Numbered from the stretch's first letter, positions 11,641 through 27,700 are shown. The stretch is DNA of 64,000 nucleotides from Coenobita brevimanus (GCA_032717465.1 CM064690.1:8153143-8217142); one strand, 5' to 3'. The notes: generated by a model not told the origin, from the sequence alone. Numbers and translations: made by a program.

Positions 11641-12000
11641 AGTAGATGGTGGATGCTCCATTGTCACATGCTTATAGAAAAGTTAATTAAAAATTATGGG
11701 CTTGTTTGCCTTTCACTTGAGGCTGTAAACTGAAATCATGAAGGAAAGGCAGGCCCTTTGCTGTTGATGACATGGACCAGGGTCATCTGAATGTAAACCC
11801 AATGAACTGCTAATGAAGTTGCCTTTCTCCTGCAGTACACAAGTCTCCCTTCATAGGACAGGGAGAGAGTTGAGGATGTTTGTAGTACCAGGCAGCAGCT
11901 TCACCCGACTACAGTATATTAACTTTATCACATGAAGGCGTCCTTGTCCAGCAGCTGGTAAGCCCCAGATGCAGGTAGATAGAGCCTGTCTGACATCTTT
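11640..12000 (+). repeat. dispersed repeat R2, copy 1
   Basis: It shares an ordered set of landmarks with 13430-13680: CCAGGGTCATC, AACCCAATG(A/G)ACTGC, CTCCTGCAGT.CAC, CTTTCATGG/CTTCATAGG, GGGAG(A)GAGTTGAGG, CCAGGCAG, ACCC(G/A)(A/G)CTA. About 250-300 bp. Non-coding, unknown class. Confidence 0.55.
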
Positions 12001-12459
12001 CTATTGTTACTCGTTGCACTCTAATATGGGATACAGGCTGATCAGATCTGTGTCCTGTTTGCATTAACTACGCATAAATTCGCCCTCTCTCCACCTTGAC
12101 TGCAGTGCTACAGCAAGAGATAAACGTAAGAATATGGTGCTAATAATGAAGAAGTACTGAGAAAAAAGAGCCATTGTATTGTCTTACTTTGCCATGGACT
12201 ATGTGAAATAAGCTTCAAAAAGATGAAAATATCGGCCTAGTTAAAATACATGAGATAGAGTAACAATAGGCATTCCATAAATGGCTTTCTCAATTACGGA
12301 GTTACCATCCGCTTCACGATTTAACTTTTAGCTCATTCAACCCAATGATGTACTGTATTTTCTTTGCTGGTATTAGAAGATATATTCAGTTTCAGGGGAC
12401 TTCATTTGTAGTGATGGGATTAATGAATGCTGTATCTAAACTTTTCCACTGTGAAGTGT

Positions 12460-12557
12460 ATCATCATCATCATCACATCATCATCATCATCTTCATCATC
12501 ATCATCATCATCATCGTCGTCGTCGTCGTCGTCGTAGTCGTCATCATCACCGTCGTA
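12460..12557. repeat. compound (ATC)n/(GTC)n microsatellite
   Basis: About 98 bp of trinucleotide repeat. It begins as ATC units with single interruptions, switches to GTC units near 12515 and returns to ATC. Long poly-Asp or poly-Ile/Val ORFs over it are artefacts of the repeat. Confidence 0.95.
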
Positions 12558-13117
12558 ATCATTTCGCGTCTCTTTCCTACCCAAAGGTTGGGTGTGGTAG
12601 GGTAAAGAATAAAGAAAGAAAGAAAAATAACCAGAAGAGAGCCCAGTGAAATGAGCCATATGTTCTTTCACATACCCTTCAGTTTCAAGGAATCCTGACT
12701 GCACCTGAATAAAATCTCCTCTAAACTGCAAGAATAGTATCAAAAGTGCTACATGAGAATGATGGTCGTAATGCCAATTAATGCTAATGATATCATTTTA
12801 CCACTGTACTCTTTGTCATTTACATATAATTTTATTAATTTATAAGAGAGCTTTTGAACTGAAGGAGCTAGATATAGCTTTTATGAACCTTGTTGCTACT
12901 TTCGTTGTTCTCCAAATCTGAATTAAAATTGTGTTAATAAAGGAAAAGCGAAACTATTTCTCCTTCATTCCAGTGATGTATTTTCACTTTATTCTTGCAA
13001 CCCCCATGTGATTTTATTAATGTTAGGTAGGACCTCTGTTAGTGCCAATGTTGATGGAAGCTGTATGTAGGCTAATCCTTCATGTTCAAAATGTATCATT
13101 AACGTAACAAACTAGTC

Positions 13118-13120
<3 letters not shown>

Positions 13121-13199
<79 letters not shown>
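13121..13199. repeat. (AT)n microsatellite
   Basis: Perfect AT run of about 79 bp. Confidence 0.98.
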
Positions 13200-13200
<1 letters not shown>

Positions 13201-13429
13201 TGTTAATGCGTCCTACTCAAACTTTCCAGCCTGTTACCCAAAACCCAGCAGTCCTCATGTGTACCGTGTACCACACACGTCACCAGTTTGGCCCTACCGT
13301 AATTCCCATCGTCTGGCTCATATAGACCTAGTGTCTTGGTATTAGAAAGGGTATTTTTTATGGCATGTCAGTGGGTCATATGGTAGATTAGTAAGGTCTG
13401 TTTTAATGAAATTCAAATTCTTAAACTGT

Positions 13430-13680
13430 TCCCTGCCCTGGTCAGGAATCGACTCTGTGTCCATCGGGACAGCAGTAGTAATATTGGTTGCCACTCCAGG
13501 GTCATCAGGACATGAACCCAATGGACTGCAGGCTAAAGCGAGCTTTTCCTGCAGTCCACCAGCTTCCTTTCATGGGGAGGGAGTTGAGGGATGCTTGTAT
13601 GGCCAGGCAGTGGAGTTACCCAGCTATACTGGTGCCACTAAATGGGGGCATCCCTCACCAGCAGTAGTCAGAATAAAGTA
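13430..13680 (+). repeat. dispersed repeat R2, copy 2
   Basis: Best-preserved R2 copy. It shows CAGGGTCATCAGGACATGAA, CCCAATGGACTGCAGG, TTTTCCTGCAGTCCACCAGC, GGGGAGGGAGTTGAGGG, and CCCAGCTATACTGGTGCCAC. An open stretch of 91 codons runs through it but has no motif and is not conserved as a frame in the other copies. Confidence 0.6.
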
Positions 13681-13699
13681 AACAGTACATCATCAAATC

Positions 13700-14069
13700 G
13701 TCAGTAGTTACATGTGTACTGCCATCTGCCACCACCCGGTCCACACACAAATGTGCTGCTATACTCACATTCACTTCAACTTGGCCTACAACTGTCATCT
13801 CTCCATCTTGAATGCTGATCTGTAACAAGAGATTATTACATCAAGGAGGTCACCAAAAAGTTTTATGGAAAGAATGCAAAGCCGTATTATTATCTTATTC
13901 TGTTGGATGAGATAAGCACTGGAATGACATGCTCTGAAGAGGATATAGAGCTGTAGTATCATCTTATTCTGTTACGGAACCACAACAAAAGATTAACATT
14001 ACAATTTGGTGTTAATCACAAAGAAGTGCTGTGGAAGGATGTTGAGCTGTTCGCATCATATTGTATCAT
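13700..14069. other. old repeat-like DNA, no gene
   Basis: A phrase around 13985-14060 (ATTTGGTGTTAATCACAAAG, AAGTGCTGTGGAAGGATG) echoes 12120-12180 and 27810-27850 (GTGCTAATCATGAAGAGGTG). This points to another low-copy dispersed sequence. No coding signal was seen. Confidence 0.4.
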
Positions 14070-14649
14070 TTATAAAGACTCCAACATGCTTCCATGCGTC
14101 GGCCTTAGTAACCTAACGGCGACTGTCCAAGCTGCTCTGTCTCTGGCAGCTTCCCTATTCAGTCCCATATCCTAAAGATCACATTCTCTGACCCCTCCCC
14201 AGCTTTTTTTTTTCTTTTATAATTATTGGTCTGCTTCTCGCAACTCTATCCCCGACGTTCCCCTTTCTCACCTTCTGCACCCAATTGTCATTCTCCATAT
14301 TCTCAATATAACCAAACAATCTCAATCAACCCCTTCTCATCATCACACCAATACATTCAAATCCCATCTTTCCTCTCAACTCTTCATTTGCAATCCTAGC
14401 CACCCCCAGGCCTTGCATTCAAAGATGCACTACACATCCATCTAATCATTTGTTATTTCAATACTTTTGAGCCTAGGAGTATCCTCTTCCTTGATTGCCT
14501 AGGCCTCACTTATCATACAGCATTACGCTCCTAACACATGCCTCATACAAAGCTCTCTTAGCACGAAGGGTGAGCTCAATGTTAGGAGAGGTAACAGTTT
14601 CCTGAAAACCTCCAACCACTCATTACCCTAGCCACAGAGCTAGTTCCAG

Positions 14650-14650
<1 letters not shown>
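14070..14650 (-). mobile_element. RTE-like LINE family B, copy 4, 3' end only
   Basis: Reading the minus strand gives the 3' ~580 bp of family B. The plus-strand landmarks CATGCGTCGGCC (14093), TCTCTGGCAGC (14140), CACCTTCTGCACCCA (14270), and CCAGGCCTTGCATTCAA (14407) match the equivalents at 7990-8340. It contains only the C-terminal portion of the protein, with multiple breaks, so it is a 5'-truncated insertion. Homology to copy 2 fades near 14650. Confidence 0.75.

Positions 14651-16877
<2,227 letters not shown>

Positions 16878-16922
<45 letters not shown>
16878..16922. repeat. (GT)n microsatellite
   Basis: Perfect GT run of about 45 bp. Confidence 0.97.
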
Positions 16923-16923
<1 letters not shown>

Positions 16924-16949
16924 CCAGTTAGTGTGGTGGCTTGCTTTCA

Positions 16950-17190
16950 AATCCAACCAGTAGCGATTAATTAAGTTTTTACAGTCTTTACAATGGCACC
17001 AATATAGCTGGGCAGTGAAGCTGCCGGTTATACATGTGACCCTTAGTTCTCTCCTTGCTCCCCTAAAGATGGATTGTTGACTGCAAAAGAAGGGCAACTT
17101 CAGTTTACAGTCCTATGGTTTCACATCCAGATAAGCCTGGCGTTACAGCTGCTACCACTACCACACTCATCCATAGGTAGGAATAAAAGA
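16950..17190 (-). repeat. dispersed repeat R2, copy 3 (inverted)
   Basis: The reverse complement carries the R2 landmarks in order: GATGTGAAACC, AGGACTGTAAACTGAAGTTG, TTTTGCAGTCAACAATCC, TTTAGGGGAGCAAGGAGAG, and CCCAGCTATATTGGTGCCAT. The last matches CCCAGCTATACTGGTGCCAC at 13617-13636. Confidence 0.6.
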
Positions 17191-17607
17191 TCATGATTAT
17201 TTTTTATTAGTTACGTTTCAGACACGACATTCAATCTAATATGCATTACTGACGATGTTTATAACATTTGGTTCATATATTCAATTATTTTTAGTTTGCA
17301 TTAGTGGTTATCATATATGAAATGAGGTTCAAACAATCCAGTTTATTTGAAATGTTTGTTGGTGGTTATAGAAATTCGGAACAAGATGCTCCAATTAATT
17401 TAAAGCGCATTTATTGTTATTTGTACTTTGAAGTTTATACTCCATTTTTTAAAGTGTACTGTACTTTCATGAGTAAAGTTTGCTGACAATCTCACGTCAG
17501 TGTTATGTTTACAAACATTTTCTCATTCCTGTCCAAACATCACAGATAATCTCTCCCTCTCATGCTTTTCTGTTGGTTATTTCATATTGATATCTATCCC
17601 ATTTAGA

Positions 17608-18739
<1,132 letters not shown>

Positions 18740-19000
18740 ACTACACAAGTTTTCAGCAATGTTAACGTGCACTCCACAGGTCAGCTTTGATAATGATGAA
18801 AGGGACCGATTCTGGGTGGATCTGATACATGTGGTTGGTGGTATAGAGGATGAGAATATGTACTTATGGGAGGGGATTTTAATGGTCATGTGAATGCAGA
18901 AGAACAAGGATATAAAGGTGTGCTTGGGGGTGAGGAATGTGGAAGATGGCAGGATACATGAGTATTGAGTATGGAGAATCATTGAACATGGTTGAGTGTA

Positions 19001-19085
<85 letters not shown>

Positions 19086-20160
19086 AGACTAATTCCTGGT
19101 CATGGGGGTTGATAGGAGACTAGTAAGGGATGTGAGTTATAGAGAGCTCAGAGTATGTACAGTAACACATATTAGAGATGTAACATGATACTAAAGAACT
19201 GGGTAGTAATGAAAAGGATCTTTGTACTGGGAGTTTATTATGGAAATTGAAAAATCAAGCAGCAAGGGATGCATTCTATAGGGAAATGAGTAGAGTGGTG
19301 GCTGAACAAAGAAAAATAGACAAATGTTAATGAGCAGTACAAAGCTCCCAAGAACACTCTCGAGAGTTACTGATTCAGTGTGTCAATGGACAAGGAGTCC
19401 ACCAAAACATAAGGTAACATGCTGCTAGGACGAGGGTGTAGAAGCTGCAGTTAAAGGTAAAGAAGATTCTTCTGGAAATGAAAAAGGGGTGAAGGAGAGG
19501 AATACACTACTGCTGTGCATATGTCAGAAAGGAAGTAAACAACGATATTAACCAGTCATATCTAGAAATATATTGCTCAGGAAGAGGTGTTAGGGAGACT
19601 CCTAAACTGACCAGAATATAGCCAAGGTGAGTAGGATGTGCTATATTCAGGGCAAAGTATACAGGGCAAAGTCTGAGTCTGAAGGACTTCTGCTGGATAA
19701 CATAAATAGTGCCGAAAGAAGAATGTGGTAGTGAAAGTAACTGGGCAGATGACAAGAGAAAACAAACATCATAGGTGAGCAGTGTGTGAAGAATTGATGA
19801 AGGAAAGATAGTCCTGGAGAGAGCATTTTAACGGTTTGCTGAATGAGGAGTTTGACCAGAACAGGGAAGGTTTGGAGATAGCGGATTCAGTGTTTGACCT
19901 TTGGTATTTGGTTAATATGTATTCCATGAGCAGGGCAACTGACAGGATGCAGTTGGTGAAGGCAGCAGATGTGTCTGGGTTGACTGCTGAAATGAAGGCC
20001 TCAGAAGATACAAAAATTACGGAGACGAGTACCATGGTTAAGTGCCTCATGGTGTCTACCTTCACCTTTACCTTATACCTTAGTACTGATTTGATAAATT
20101 CTATTAAATGTGAGTGTGTCATTCCAGATGATTGGCTGCAGATCATGATCGTAAATGTGT
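18740..20160 (+). pseudogene. RTE-like LINE family B, copy 3, endonuclease to pre-RT part
   Basis: This is the only family B copy in the window that keeps part of the AP-type endonuclease. PQVSFDNDERDRFWVDL (about 18776-18826) and GGDFNGHVNA-like coding (about 18868-18898) match the P(Q)xGxxxxEKxxFW and GGDFNGHVG motifs of RTE-type endonucleases. An (AT)n array at 19003-19082 interrupts the domain. From about 19345 the sequence parallels positions 1-600 of copy 1 (CAAGAACACTCTCGAGAGTT, then GGACAAGGAGTCC). Around 19836-20040 NEEFDQNREGLE and SGLTAEM are legible. The copy is then split by an RTE-A fragment. Confidence 0.8.
19003..19082. repeat. (AT)n microsatellite inside the LINE-B endonuclease region
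   Basis: Perfect AT run of about 80 bp. Confidence 0.98.
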
Positions 20161-20541
20161 TTAAGTTAAGAGTGACAGCAGTGGAAGTTATCTGAGAGAA
20201 GCATGTGGAGTTACATGGGGAGACAGACCGACAAATACAGAGTTGAAAGGGCGATGGGAATGTGATAAAATACGTTAGGAGAAGTACACTGAGATGGTTT
20301 GGCCATAAGAAGACAATGGAGAATGAGAGACCAATGAGGAAAGTGTATGTGAATGAGGTGAAGGGGAAGACCGAGGATGAGATGGAGGGATGGTGAAAAG
20401 TGGTATATGAGAGAGGAGCGGTATAAGTTGGGGGGAGGGCAGCGAAACAGGGTACGGGGCGACATTGAGGCCATTTCTTCGTGGCCACCCCTTACGAGAT
20501 TAAGGCATCTGGATATAGGCAGATATATAGACAGACAGATA
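20160..20541 (+). mobile_element. RTE family A fragment nested in LINE-B
   Basis: Aligns with the last ~380 bp of the RTE-A copies: AGCAGTGGAAGTTAT, GCATGTGGAGTTACATGG, GATGGTTTGGCCAT, GACCGAGGATGAGATGGAGG, GTGGCCACCCC. It ends in a decayed GATA/GACA tail (about 20519-20541). It sits inside family B copy 3: LINE-B homology stops near 20158 and resumes at AAACTTTTGGGCCAGGTAAT near 20543, with about 45 bp of LINE-B lost at the junction. This shows RTE-A transposed after LINE-B was already in place. Confidence 0.8.
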
Positions 20542-21912
20542 AAACTTTTGGGCCAGGTAATGAAGGTAATGAAGAACGTAACTAAAGGTACGATATGGGA
20601 AAAAAGTGAATATTGATGTGATGTAATCTGTGTTTATGTCAGGTACAGGGATCATCGATGTAATACTAACTGTCCTACAGTTTTGGGAATAATATACAGG
20701 AGGGAAGAGAAAGTAGTGCTTTGTTTTATTGATTTGAAGAAGACTAACAGTTTCTAGGGAGATGGTGAAGTGAGCAACGAAGAGCTTGGAATTGAGGAGT
20801 GGCTGGTTCGAATGGTGATGATAATGTATGAGGATGCTCGCACCCAAGCGAAAGTTAGCGGAAGTATGAGTGCTGTTTTCCATAAATACTGCTGAGCATC
20901 ACGAGTCATTTGTGAGCCTCTTGTTTATTGTAATCCTTGAAGCTCTCTCATATGATTTCAGAGCTGAACCTTCACGGGAGGTGTTGTATGCAGATAACTT
21001 CGAGTAAATCGCAAGGAATGAGAGGGTGCCGGAGGAAAGATTTAGTAAGTGGAGTGATAGAATGATGTACAAGGGCTTGAGAGTAAATGAATTTAAAACA
21101 AAAGTTATAATGTTTAAAGCTGCAGGCATTATTGTCAAAGCAGGAGTGTGGTCACTCACAGTTTGCTGCAAGGGTGTGTGGGAAGTCACTCCATCTTGTG
21201 CAGTGCTTTTGGTAAATGGATGCATAATATATGTAATGGTATTAGAGGTAGGCTGCGAATAATGATTTCATGCATGTGGTGTGTGGGGGAGAGTATGCTG
21301 AGGCATAGAGGGTCGACCTTGCTGAAAAGTCTCTTTAATGTGTGGAGGAATTCTGTTTTTTGGAGGACATGTTACCTACTGGAGTTGAGGCTACAACTAG
21401 CATCGTGTCTAAGGTAGGGAATAGTTGGAAGAAGTTCAGGGAGCTGTTGCCTCTCCTGTCATTAGCAAGGCTCTCCCTCTGTGATAAGGGGTCCTTGTAT
21501 GCAACATATGTTAGGAGTGCACTGCTGTGCTATAGTAAGGTTTGGCCAGTAAAGGAGGAGGATATTCGAAGAATCAAATGTACACACAATTTTTAGATGG
21601 ATGTGTTGTGCATCCCTGAATGACAGGCCTGGGGGGAGTTAATAATGCAAATAAAATGTAGGAGGAAAGTTGGCTCTTGAATGTATTACTGTTGCGATGA
21701 GAAACATTCGACTGAGGTGGTCTGGGCATATGGAGGATATGCAGGATGACAGCTGGGTGCAGAGGGTGAGAGATATTAACGTTAAGGGTAATGCAGTGAG
21801 AAACAGACTGAAAGAAGATTTTGGACAGGGTCATGAAGTGTGACCTCAGGGATAAGGGACTGAATAAAGAAGTTGTTAATAGACTGATCATCGTGGACCG
21901 TCACCATTAGGA
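20542..21912 (+). pseudogene. RTE-like LINE family B, copy 3, RT to 3' end
   Basis: Continuation after the nested RTE-A. RT landmarks survive in broken frames: an IEEWLVRMVMIMYE-like segment near 20790-20835, the active site LYADNFE followed by a stop near 20985-21007 (YADD changed to YADN), and KGLRVNEFKTKVIM at about 21068. VRSALLCYSKVWPVKEED lies near 21510 and the LRWSGHMED-like region near 21712. The 3' end is cut by the start of the Jockey-like LINE at about 21913, so the tail is missing. Confidence 0.75.
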
Positions 21913-24900
21913 GTCCCCGGGGGAAGGGGAAGATCATAAATGCCCCCCACCATTTGCCCCAAAGGCGACGACCCAGCGAGATGCCTGGAACCACTGTCCG
22001 GACCACTTCTTCATTTGTGCAACATTCGAGGCCTCTCCTCTAACCTCACCTTCTCTTCCTAACTGAGACTCAGCTGTCTGAGGCAACTGATGGCAAACCC
22101 TTCTCTGTATCCTGCTACTTTCTCTATACTCACTTCAAAGCCAAAGGTGGCAGTTGTGTATATGTACACAACGACTTATCTTGCTCTCGTGCTCCTAACC
22201 TGGTTCTTCTGAATTCTCGACTCTCTGATTTCAGCTTTCCTGTCATTCTCCGACTACATGCATCTGTCCTATTTACATATCCCATAATTCTGCTGATTAT
22301 GGAAAATTCTTCGACTGTGTTACTTCTACGATGGAATAATTATATCCTATCCATTTCTCCTTTCTCTAAAATCTCCATTCTAGGAGAATTCCATGTCCAC
22401 CACCACCTTTGGCTGCCCTCTTCTTTCACTGATCCACCTGATGAACAAGCCTACATCTTTTCTATATCTTAATGACCTAGAGCAGCTTGTACAGGACCTT
22501 ACCCATAATCCTGACTGCCTTGGAGAGAATTCCAACATACTTTACCTCTTCCTTACAACTAATCCTTCTGCTTACACAGTTAATCTGTCCTCTCCATTAG
22601 GCTCCTCTGATCCCAACTTTATCACCTTAACCTGTCCTATCGCTCCAGTACGGCTTGTGGACCTTCCAAATAAACGTTGGTTGTGGCATTTTGGAGCTGC
22701 TGATTCGGAGGCCATCAGGCAGTACGTCTTTGACTTTCCCGGGAATGATTATTGCATCCATGGCAGAGAACCATTTGAGTGTACCATGCGCATTATGGAG
22801 GTTATTCATTTGGGCATGGAAGCATGCATTTCTTTCTCATATCCTTTGACTACTGAAAAAAAAAAACTAGGTTTAATCACGCTTGTTCTAATTCTTTCCA
22901 CAACAAGGAGAAGGCCTACAAAAGGTAATGGAGTCAACGTACCCCTGAATCTCATCTTTTTCAATGTTTCTGCCCGTAATCGTGCTAAGTCTGTTCTTCG
23001 TTCTGCTAAAAATAATTTCATCGGTACCAAATGCTCAGAACTCTCCAACGCGAATTCTTCTCGCTCCTTCTGGCATCTTGCCAAAAACCTTTCTAACAAC
23101 TTTACTTCATCATCCTTCCCTCATCTTTTCCACTCTGATGGCTCAGTAGCTATTTCTTCTACTGATAAAGCAGATCTACTCGCTCAGACTTTCTCCTCCA
23201 ATTCCGCTTTAGACGACTCCAGTGCTATTCCTCCATCACTTCCCCCCTCTGACTTCCTCCTGCCTGACATTAAAATTTCTTCAACTGATTTATTTTCTGC
23301 CATCACTGGCCTCAATACTAACAAGGCATATGGGCCTGATGGGGTCCCTCCGGTTTTCCTCAAGAACTGTGCTTCAGTGCGTACACCCTGCCTAGGTAAA
23401 CTCTGTCACCATTGTCTTTCAACTTATACCTTTCCTTCTTGCCGGAAGTTTGCTCTCATTCAGCCTGTCCCAAGACGTGTGACCATTCCCAACCCTCTAA
23501 CTATCGCCCAATCGTTTTAACATCCTGTATCTCAAAAGTTTTCGAGTCTCTTCTTAACAAAAAAAAAAATTAAAGCAACTTTCCTATCACAGCCTTCTTT
23601 CTGATCGTCAGTATGGGTTCCGTCAAGGACGCTTCTCTGGCGTTATTCTCACCCACCTTTCAGACTCCTGGTCATCCCCCTTTCGGGACTTTGGCGAAAG
23701 CTTTGCCATTGCACTTGACATCTCAGAGGCTTTCAATCGAGTCTGGCATAAATCTTTACTTTCCAAACTGCCCTCTTACGATTTCTATCCTTCTATCTGT
23801 GCCTTCATCTATAGCTTCCTTTCTGGTCGTTCTATAGCTGCAATTCTAGACAGCCACAGCTCTTCTCCTAGATCCATCAATAGTGGTGTTCCTCAGGGCT
23901 CTGTCCTATCACCAGCTGTCGTTCTTTTATTCATCAATGAGCTTCTAAGCTGTACATCTAACTCTAGCCACTCATATGCTGATGATTCCACCCTTCACCT
24001 TTCCATTTGCTTCCCGTAGCATCCATCTCAGCAGTTACTTCAACAAACAAGAGATGAGGCCACGGCACACCTAATGTCTGACTTGGCTCGTATCTCTGAC
24101 TGGGGTAAAAGTAATCTTGTTGTTCTTAATGCATCAAATCTCAGTTCTTACACTTATCAACCCATGAAAATCTTCCACAGGAGTAACCATTAATGTTTAA
24201 TAATATCAAGCTTAATCCTGCATCATCTTTAAACATAGTTGGGGTTTAATGCTCTCTGGATTTATCTGGGAATGATCATATTCATTCTCTCGGGATTTAT
24301 CTTGGAAAGATTATATTACATCTCTTGTAAAGTCTGCTGCCAAGAGATTAGGTGTGCTAAGCTGACTAAGTACCTTCTTTACCCCTGCACAGTTGTTGAC
24401 TTTATACACAGGTTTTATTCGCCCCTGTGTAGAGTACAACTTTAATGTTTGGTGAGGTTCCCCACATACAGCTCTTCTGAACAAGGTGGAATCAACAGCA
24501 TTTCGTCTCATTAACTCTCCACCTCTTACTGGTTCTATTCAGCCTCTGTCTCATCGTCACATTATTGCATCTTTATCTCTTTTCTATCACTATTTACATG
24601 GTCACTGCTCCTTTGAACTATCTGCTTGCACCCCTCCACCACTACGACGGGTGCTTCTGGCTACAAACTCTCATCCCTTTTCTGTCCAACTTTCTAATGC
24701 AAGAGTTAACCGTTATTCCCAGTCCTTCATTTGTGCAACAGGTCAGCTCTGGAACTGTGTCCCTCTGTCTGTATTTCCTATTTCGTATGATCTCCAATCT
24801 TTCAAACGCAGTGTGTCAAAGCATCTCGAAATGAACGGATCTTGAATTTGGCTCTGTTGTATTTTTTTTTTCTTGGAAGGAACGGTTTGCGGGCTTGTGG

Positions 24901-24940
24901 CTTTTGGTTCCTTCTTCCTTGCATTAAAAAAGAAATCACA
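21913..24940 (+). pseudogene. Jockey-like LINE (family C), nearly full-length ORF2, frameshifted
   Basis: AP-type endonuclease pieces are visible from about 22065 (TETQLSEATDGKPFSV, in frame pieces) through SPLGSSDPNFITLTC (22588-22632). The linker and RT follow within one 375-codon open stretch at 22393-23520, including NSSRSFWHLAKNLSNN and NTNKAYGPDGVPPVFLKNC. After a frameshift near 23520, the RT core is still legible: SGVPQGSVLSPA at 23884 and an intact YADD at 23975-23986. A deletion follows YADD (about 24170-24230). The C-terminal part at 24486-24845 has FRLINSPPLT and QPLSHRHIIASLSLFYHY. The closing stop is near 24843. An A/T-rich 3' part follows to about 24940. Multiple shifts make it inactive. 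Jockey assignment is by remembered similarity. Confidence 0.85.
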
Positions 24941-25262
24941 CAAGCATGTTGGAGCCTTTATTAATGAAGTGAATGAGTGAAACGATGTATTACTGCATAA
25001 TATATGTCAGTGTGTCTGCTGTTTACAGTATTTAACTTCTTGACGTTTGATGATGTGTTTTTAGTTCAGTATTACTTCCTACATATGATTTTCTTTAATT
25101 CTGTAAAACAATTCCCGGTTACTGGATTTGAGATAATATCATATTAATCTCTTTGATGAAATAATTGTGCAAAGCTAATTAAAACGTTCAGGTGGTGGCA
25201 AGACGTTCTTGCATTGATTTAGTTAATGATGAATGTATAACAGATGGTTATTTTCTGTGTAC
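24940..25262. other. no gene recognised
   Basis: AT-rich spacer between the LINE and the pogo-type element. Nothing recognised. Confidence 0.45.
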
Positions 25263-27700
25263 ATTTAGTAATGTAAACCCTCGCTTTACCGTACCCAACT
25301 AGACCGGATATCAGCTTTAACATCCAGATTTAGGGCTCCCTAACAAGCCGTCATACATAACGGATAGCATTAGATAAATGGAAGAAAATCACTGACTACC
25401 AGACAATTCGGGGACCATTGAACATTTTTTTAACATTTAACATATGCTATCTGGTACATGGAGAGTATTGCTCATACCTACCAGATTGTTCCCCGTGCAT
25501 GGCATGACTCCGAATGCAGTCATTAGTGCTGCCGGTGGTTTTTCCCACCCGCTAGGGCAAGGATGGGGAGGAGTGGGCAGGAAGTGGTGGCACATTGGGC
25601 TTTTTCTGGCTATTTCCGGTAGGCCTTGGTGGGATGGAGGCTGTGGACACACTCTACCGCACATGGTTGGCATCAGTCTTGATGTGTCTTTCATTGTGTT
25701 AACATCTCAAACTCCGTATCTTGCATCTCTTGAGCGTGAAAAGTATTACCCCACAGTGACTGTGAAAAATGGTTTCTTGTAAGGAATCACCTTCCCCCTT
25801 CTCCACTGGGAAAGTAAAAAGGAAGATTTTAAGCCTTGTGGAGAAGATGGAAGTGATCAAGGCATGTGAGAAAGGCACAAGCAGGGGCGACCTCAGTCAT
25901 AAGTTCGGGATTAAGAGGTCGACCCTGCATGACATCCTGAAGGCCATGGGCAAAACAAAGGAGGCTTTGAAAAAAAGAAAAGAAAAAGTCTGCGGAAGCC
26001 TAAGGATACGTTCAGAAGCATGAAGGTGCCCAACGAAAAGTGGTACACACAGAAGTGAGCTGAAGGTGTTTTTGTATGTGCCTGGATATCCAACAGCAGC
26101 ACAAAGGCTTGCCACTCAACTTGGAATTGAAAGCTTCAAGTGTTGTAAAGGCTGGCTGTGGAGGTTGAGGAGGAACCATGGCATTGTTAACAAGGCCATA
26201 ACTGGGAAGACACTCAGTGCCAATATCAATACTGTGGTGCTGTTCATCCGGCATCTTCAGAAGCTGATGGAGAACATAGGCGTGCATGTGTTTGAAATCT
26301 ACAAGGGAGACAAGACTGTGCTCTTCTGGCTCACTCTCCTTCAAAATATCCAGGCTTCCAGAGGTATTGACAGTACTCCATGGCATAAGACAATGAAAGA
26401 GTATCTCCATTCTGGCCTGTTTCAATGCTGATGGCTCTCGTCCCCTACAGACAGTCATAGCCGTTAAAAGTAAATGACCTAAGTCACTCAAGGACATAAT
26501 GGCCAAGTTCCCATGGAATACCATGGGAGCAAGTCTGACTACTCTACCCAGGATATCATTTATGACTGATTCCACCACAGATTAGACCCTTCTGTGAGGC
26601 AGCACAAAGGAAGATATGGCATCTGTCTGGACAACATGAAGCCAGTGCTGCTGTTGGACAATGCACCAGCCCATCTTCCCCCCACCAAACTCTGCAGCAA
26701 TGATGAACGAATCAAGGCTTGGTTCCTCCTGGCCAACACTACTGCCCTTACCCCCCTCTGGACCAGGGATTTGTATAGAATGTAAAGGGGTTCTACAGGA
26801 ACCTCAACATGCACTGGTGCCTCGTTGTGACTGAGGATGGGATGGACCAGGGAGGCTATTAGGATACCAGGGGCAAGGCTAATGAGGACACCAGGAGCAA
26901 TAAGACTCTGCATAATTTCAAAAAGTTCACCATCAAGGACATCATTTTCAACTGGGGAGAAGAGTGGAAGAAAGTGTCACTTGCCACAGTGAAGAATGAG
27001 TGATGCAAATTCCTCAGAACCCCCAAGACTCCAGCAGCACTGCATTAGGGGTTTGAGCCACTGTTGATGGCTGAAACATTGGCAGCTGCAGGGCAGGGGA
27101 TCACTGAGGAGCTACAAGAGTGGCTGGATGAAGATGCTGGTGTGCCTGGCTACAATCACCAGCTGGAAGAGGAAATTGCTGCTGAACTGCAACAAAACAA
27201 GTCACTGGCCAAGGAAGAAGGCGAGGAGGAAGAGGAGGTGGAAGGAACTGCATCAACTGTGACTGTAGGCATTGATGTTGCAGACATAATTCCCACCATC
27301 ACAGACAGAGTTGGTGGGCCTAATGCCCACGATTAAAGAAATCATGCAGTGCATCAGGATGAAGCCAATGCAGCTGCAGCAGCCAAGGTAGATCCACGCT
27401 GAGATCTCCCAGTATTTCAAGCCCGAGTCCTCTTCTGCTGCCAAGAGGATCCGAGTAAAGCCAGACCTCCAGTATGTCTTTAGTATCAGTGTCCTCAGCC
27501 AGCCTTCACACAGCCTCAGGATCCAGCCTCAGGATCCACACAGCCTCAAGATCCAGCAATATATGCCTTTAGGTACCCAATGTGCAGCACCTTAGGACTC
27601 TACTACAGGTGACACCAGAGCCACAAAAAACCATCTTTGCCGACAGTGACAATGTCTGATTAAGTCTACAAGATATGAGGAGAATTAGAGTGGGAATAGT
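25263..27700 (+). pseudogene. pogo/Tigger-type DNA transposon with broken transposase
   Basis: The N-terminal ORF (25769-26023) is a CENP-B-type helix-turn-helix: KILSLVEKMEVIKACEKG, then SHKFGIKRSTLHDILK. The second HTH and the start of the DDE domain follow in another frame at 26066-26431 (AAQRLATQLGIESF, WLWRLRRNHGIVNKAITGK). The first catalytic Asp region reads YKGDKTVLFW where the family usually has NADET, so the Asp is kept and the Glu has become Lys. The second Asp is in PVLLLDNAPAH at 26643-26676. The third lies in LDQGF at about 26759, in a shifted frame. An acidic tail (27064-27336, EEGEEEEEVEG) fits the C-terminus of Tigger/jerky proteins. AACCCTCGCTTTACCGTACC near 25277 resembles a pogo-type terminal repeat, but no right-end partner was found. 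Confidence 0.85.

Noticed and set aside
12345..12743. Open frames encoding poly-His/Ile/Val and poly-Asp
   Set aside because: Translation of the ATC/GTC microsatellite.
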